Shown here one piece after another: positions 62,830 through 64,000 of a stretch of DNA of 64,000 nt; the stretch's first letter is position 1, and each line of letters starts with the position of its first letter. Source of the stretch: Bacillus thermotolerans. GTDB taxonomy: Bacteria > Bacillota > Bacilli > Bacillales > Domibacillaceae. A program made the translations under genes and the position numbers. The stretch is from contig NZ_JWJE02000007.1 of NCBI RefSeq assembly GCF_000812025.2, forward strand, positions 1-64,000, given 5' to 3'. The notes beneath the pieces were generated by a model, which was not told where the DNA came from, searched no databases, and worked only from the letters and a program-made list of their open reading frames with translations.

Positions 62830-64000
62830 TCACATACGGTAGTTCGTTTTTTGAATGATCTTTCCGTCTACCATGACTACCGTAATTGCTGGAAAGTCGG
62901 ACTGGATCTTCTCAATAATGAGCAAGTCCGCTTTTTTTCCTTCTTTAATAGAGCCTATTTCATGGTCGACCTTAACTGCTTTGGCCGGGTTAATAGTAAC
63001 AAGCCGGAACATCTCCGCTAAATCCAATCCGTAGTCTTTATTCAACTTAAAAATCGCATGCAGCATAGCAGCCGGGTAATAATCACTGCATAACACATCA
63101 ATCGCCTGCTCCCGAATGGCTTCAGCCGCTGATAAATTCCCACTGTGAGAACCGCCAAGAAGAACGTTAGGAGCACCGGCAATTGTGTACATGCCAAGCT
63201 CCTTTGCCTTTTTAGCAATTTCCATGGTAATGGGGAATTCGCTGATTCCAGCACCCAAGCCTTTGACAAGCTCTAGCTTCTCAATGGAATCATCATCATG
63301 TGAGGCAATGGCTATGTTATTTTCTTTTGCTGCAACAGCAATCTCCGCCAGTCCTTCCACTGCTACTTTTTCTTTAGTAAGATGGCGAGTAATAATGCTG
63401 TCAATCTCTGCGTCGCTAATGTTGTTGTATCCTTTGACTGTATCGCGGTACATTTCGAGATCACGGTATTGCCCCTGGCCAGGTGTATGATCCATAAATG
63501 AAACGAGGTGGACTTTATTTTCCGCGATATATGATTTCAAATTCTCCACTTCTTCTAAATTATCAATCTCAAACCTTGCATGGAAACGATGGCGTACTAA
63601 ATGCTGACTCGTATGAGTATTGTTAATTAAATCGATAAACTTCTTTACATTTTCAGGCTCGCGGATTGGCTTGTAAGCATACTCTGTAAATTTGAATAAA
63701 GAAAGGGAATGATACATCGTCGTAATTCCATGAGAAATCAATTCTTTTTCTGCCTCTCTTAAACTTAGCTGAAAATCCATTAATGCCGTTGGGCGCGGCG
63801 CCGCCATATGCTCAATATAATCAGAATGAAGATCAATAAACCCTGGTGAAATGTAACCGCCATTCGCATCAATCACTTCTGTATGGTCATCTATTGAAAT
63901 TTCACCGGTAAAAGCAATTTGTTCGATGCGGTCCTCTTTAATCAACAGGTCAAACCCTTCTAACACAGCTGCTTCCATAATGATTCGGCCATTTGTAATT
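62830..64000 (-). CDS. phnM: PhnM, methylphosphonate ribose triphosphate diphosphatase (partial)
   Basis: An amidohydrolase that removes pyrophosphate from alpha-D-ribose 1-methylphosphonate 5-triphosphate in the C-P lyase pathway. The first metal site is GFIDLHSDYIEHM, followed by ASHDD at mid-protein and AGAPNVLLGGSHSGNLSA in the last third. The frame is open to the right edge (ITNGRII before the ATG at 63978), where E. coli PhnM has a longer N-terminus, so the start lies outside the window. phnL follows. The remaining C-P lyase genes (phnG, I, J, K) are expected upstream, beyond 64000. Confidence 0.9.
   Translation of the reverse strand, partial: ITNGRIIMEAAVLEGFDLLIKEDRIEQIAFTGEISIDDHTEVIDANGGYISPGFIDLHSDYIEHMAAPRPTALMDFQLSLREAEKELISHGITTMYHSLSLFKFTEYAYKPIREPENVKKFIDLINNTHTSQHLVRHRFHARFEIDNLEEVENLKSYIAENKVHLVSFMDHTPGQGQYRDLEMYRDTVKGYNNISDAEIDSIITRHLTKEKVAVEGLAEIAVAAKENNIAIASHDDDSIEKLELVKGLGAGISEFPITMEIAKKAKELGMYTIAGAPNVLLGGSHSGNLSAAEAIREQAIDVLCSDYYPAAMLHAIFKLNKDYGLDLAEMFRLVTINPAKAVKVDHEIGSIKEGKKADLLIIEKIQSDFPAITVVMVDGKIIQKTNYRM

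Noticed and set aside
1..64000. tRNA, rRNA, CRISPR arrays, prophage or insertion sequences
   Set aside because: No cloverleaf, rRNA-like block, regularly spaced repeats, transposase or phage structural gene was seen.

Overview
The window looks like a chromosomal segment of a low-to-mid-GC, spore-forming member of the Bacillaceae. The evidence is gene content close to Bacillus subtilis: sspK, sda, a DUF1657 spore-type protein, iolS, two yrhE/yjgC-type formate dehydrogenase loci, an opuC operon with a GbsR/OpcR regulator, an RsbR paralogue, and AGGAGG-type ribosome binding sites with frequent TTG and GTG starts. No tRNA, rRNA, CRISPR array, prophage or insertion sequence was seen. The species was not determined.

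Layout. 1-5.2 kb: a penicillin-G-acylase-type secreted hydrolase, an HD-domain/GNAT pair and the iolS aldo-keto reductase. 5.2-10.1 kb: a formate dehydrogenase locus with fdhD and a DUF2294 gene facing away from yrhE-yrhD. 10.1-14.9 kb: small genes, including sspK (51 aa), an MFS exporter, an IDEAL-domain protein, a PAP2 phosphatase and an alpha/beta hydrolase. 15-25 kb: a long leftward acyl-CoA degradation cluster (dehydrogenase, hydratase, thiolase, ligase, cupin, acyl-CoA dehydrogenase, permease, then a GAF/PucR-type regulator) preceded by a 14-bp inverted repeat. 25.1-31 kb: an ion channel, an OFA-family transporter, a second formate dehydrogenase (yjgC-yjgD) and yrhK. 31-34.1 kb: a resolvase-like protein that has lost its catalytic residues, divergent from a SulP transporter-UspA pair, then sda behind a Fur-box-like palindrome. 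34.3-41 kb: a CYP152 peroxygenase, a VOC protein, a LigB-type dioxygenase, a sugar kinase and a sodium symporter with a perfect cre match. 41.3-45.2 kb: an iron/aminoethylphosphonate-type ABC importer. 45.4-50.2 kb: a broken surE, a MetOD1-like protein and a glycolate oxidase operon (gntR-glcD-glcF) with two GntR-type operators. 50.4-54 kb: an RsbR paralogue, an isolated phnH and a CocE-type hydrolase. 54.1-58.3 kb: opuC osmoprotectant transporter and opcR. 58.5-64 kb: phosphonate genes phnM-phnL-phnD-phnC-phnE-phnE2; phnM runs off the right edge.

How the parts fit. Several modules feed small organic acids and C1 units into the respiratory chain (two formate dehydrogenases, glycolate oxidase, acyl-CoA oxidation). 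The clearest regulatory link is between phnH and phnD. They lie about 10 kb apart, but each is preceded by four TTAACA-like half-sites at about 11-bp spacing, the arrangement of a PhoP (PHO) box, which suggests the scattered phosphonate genes respond together to phosphate starvation.

The observations most worth following up are these paired PHO-box arrays, the catalytically dead serine recombinase beside sulP, the terminator-like hairpin between the yrhE promoter and its ribosome binding site, the Fur-box-like palindrome at sda, and the acyl-CoA cluster with its own permease and regulator.
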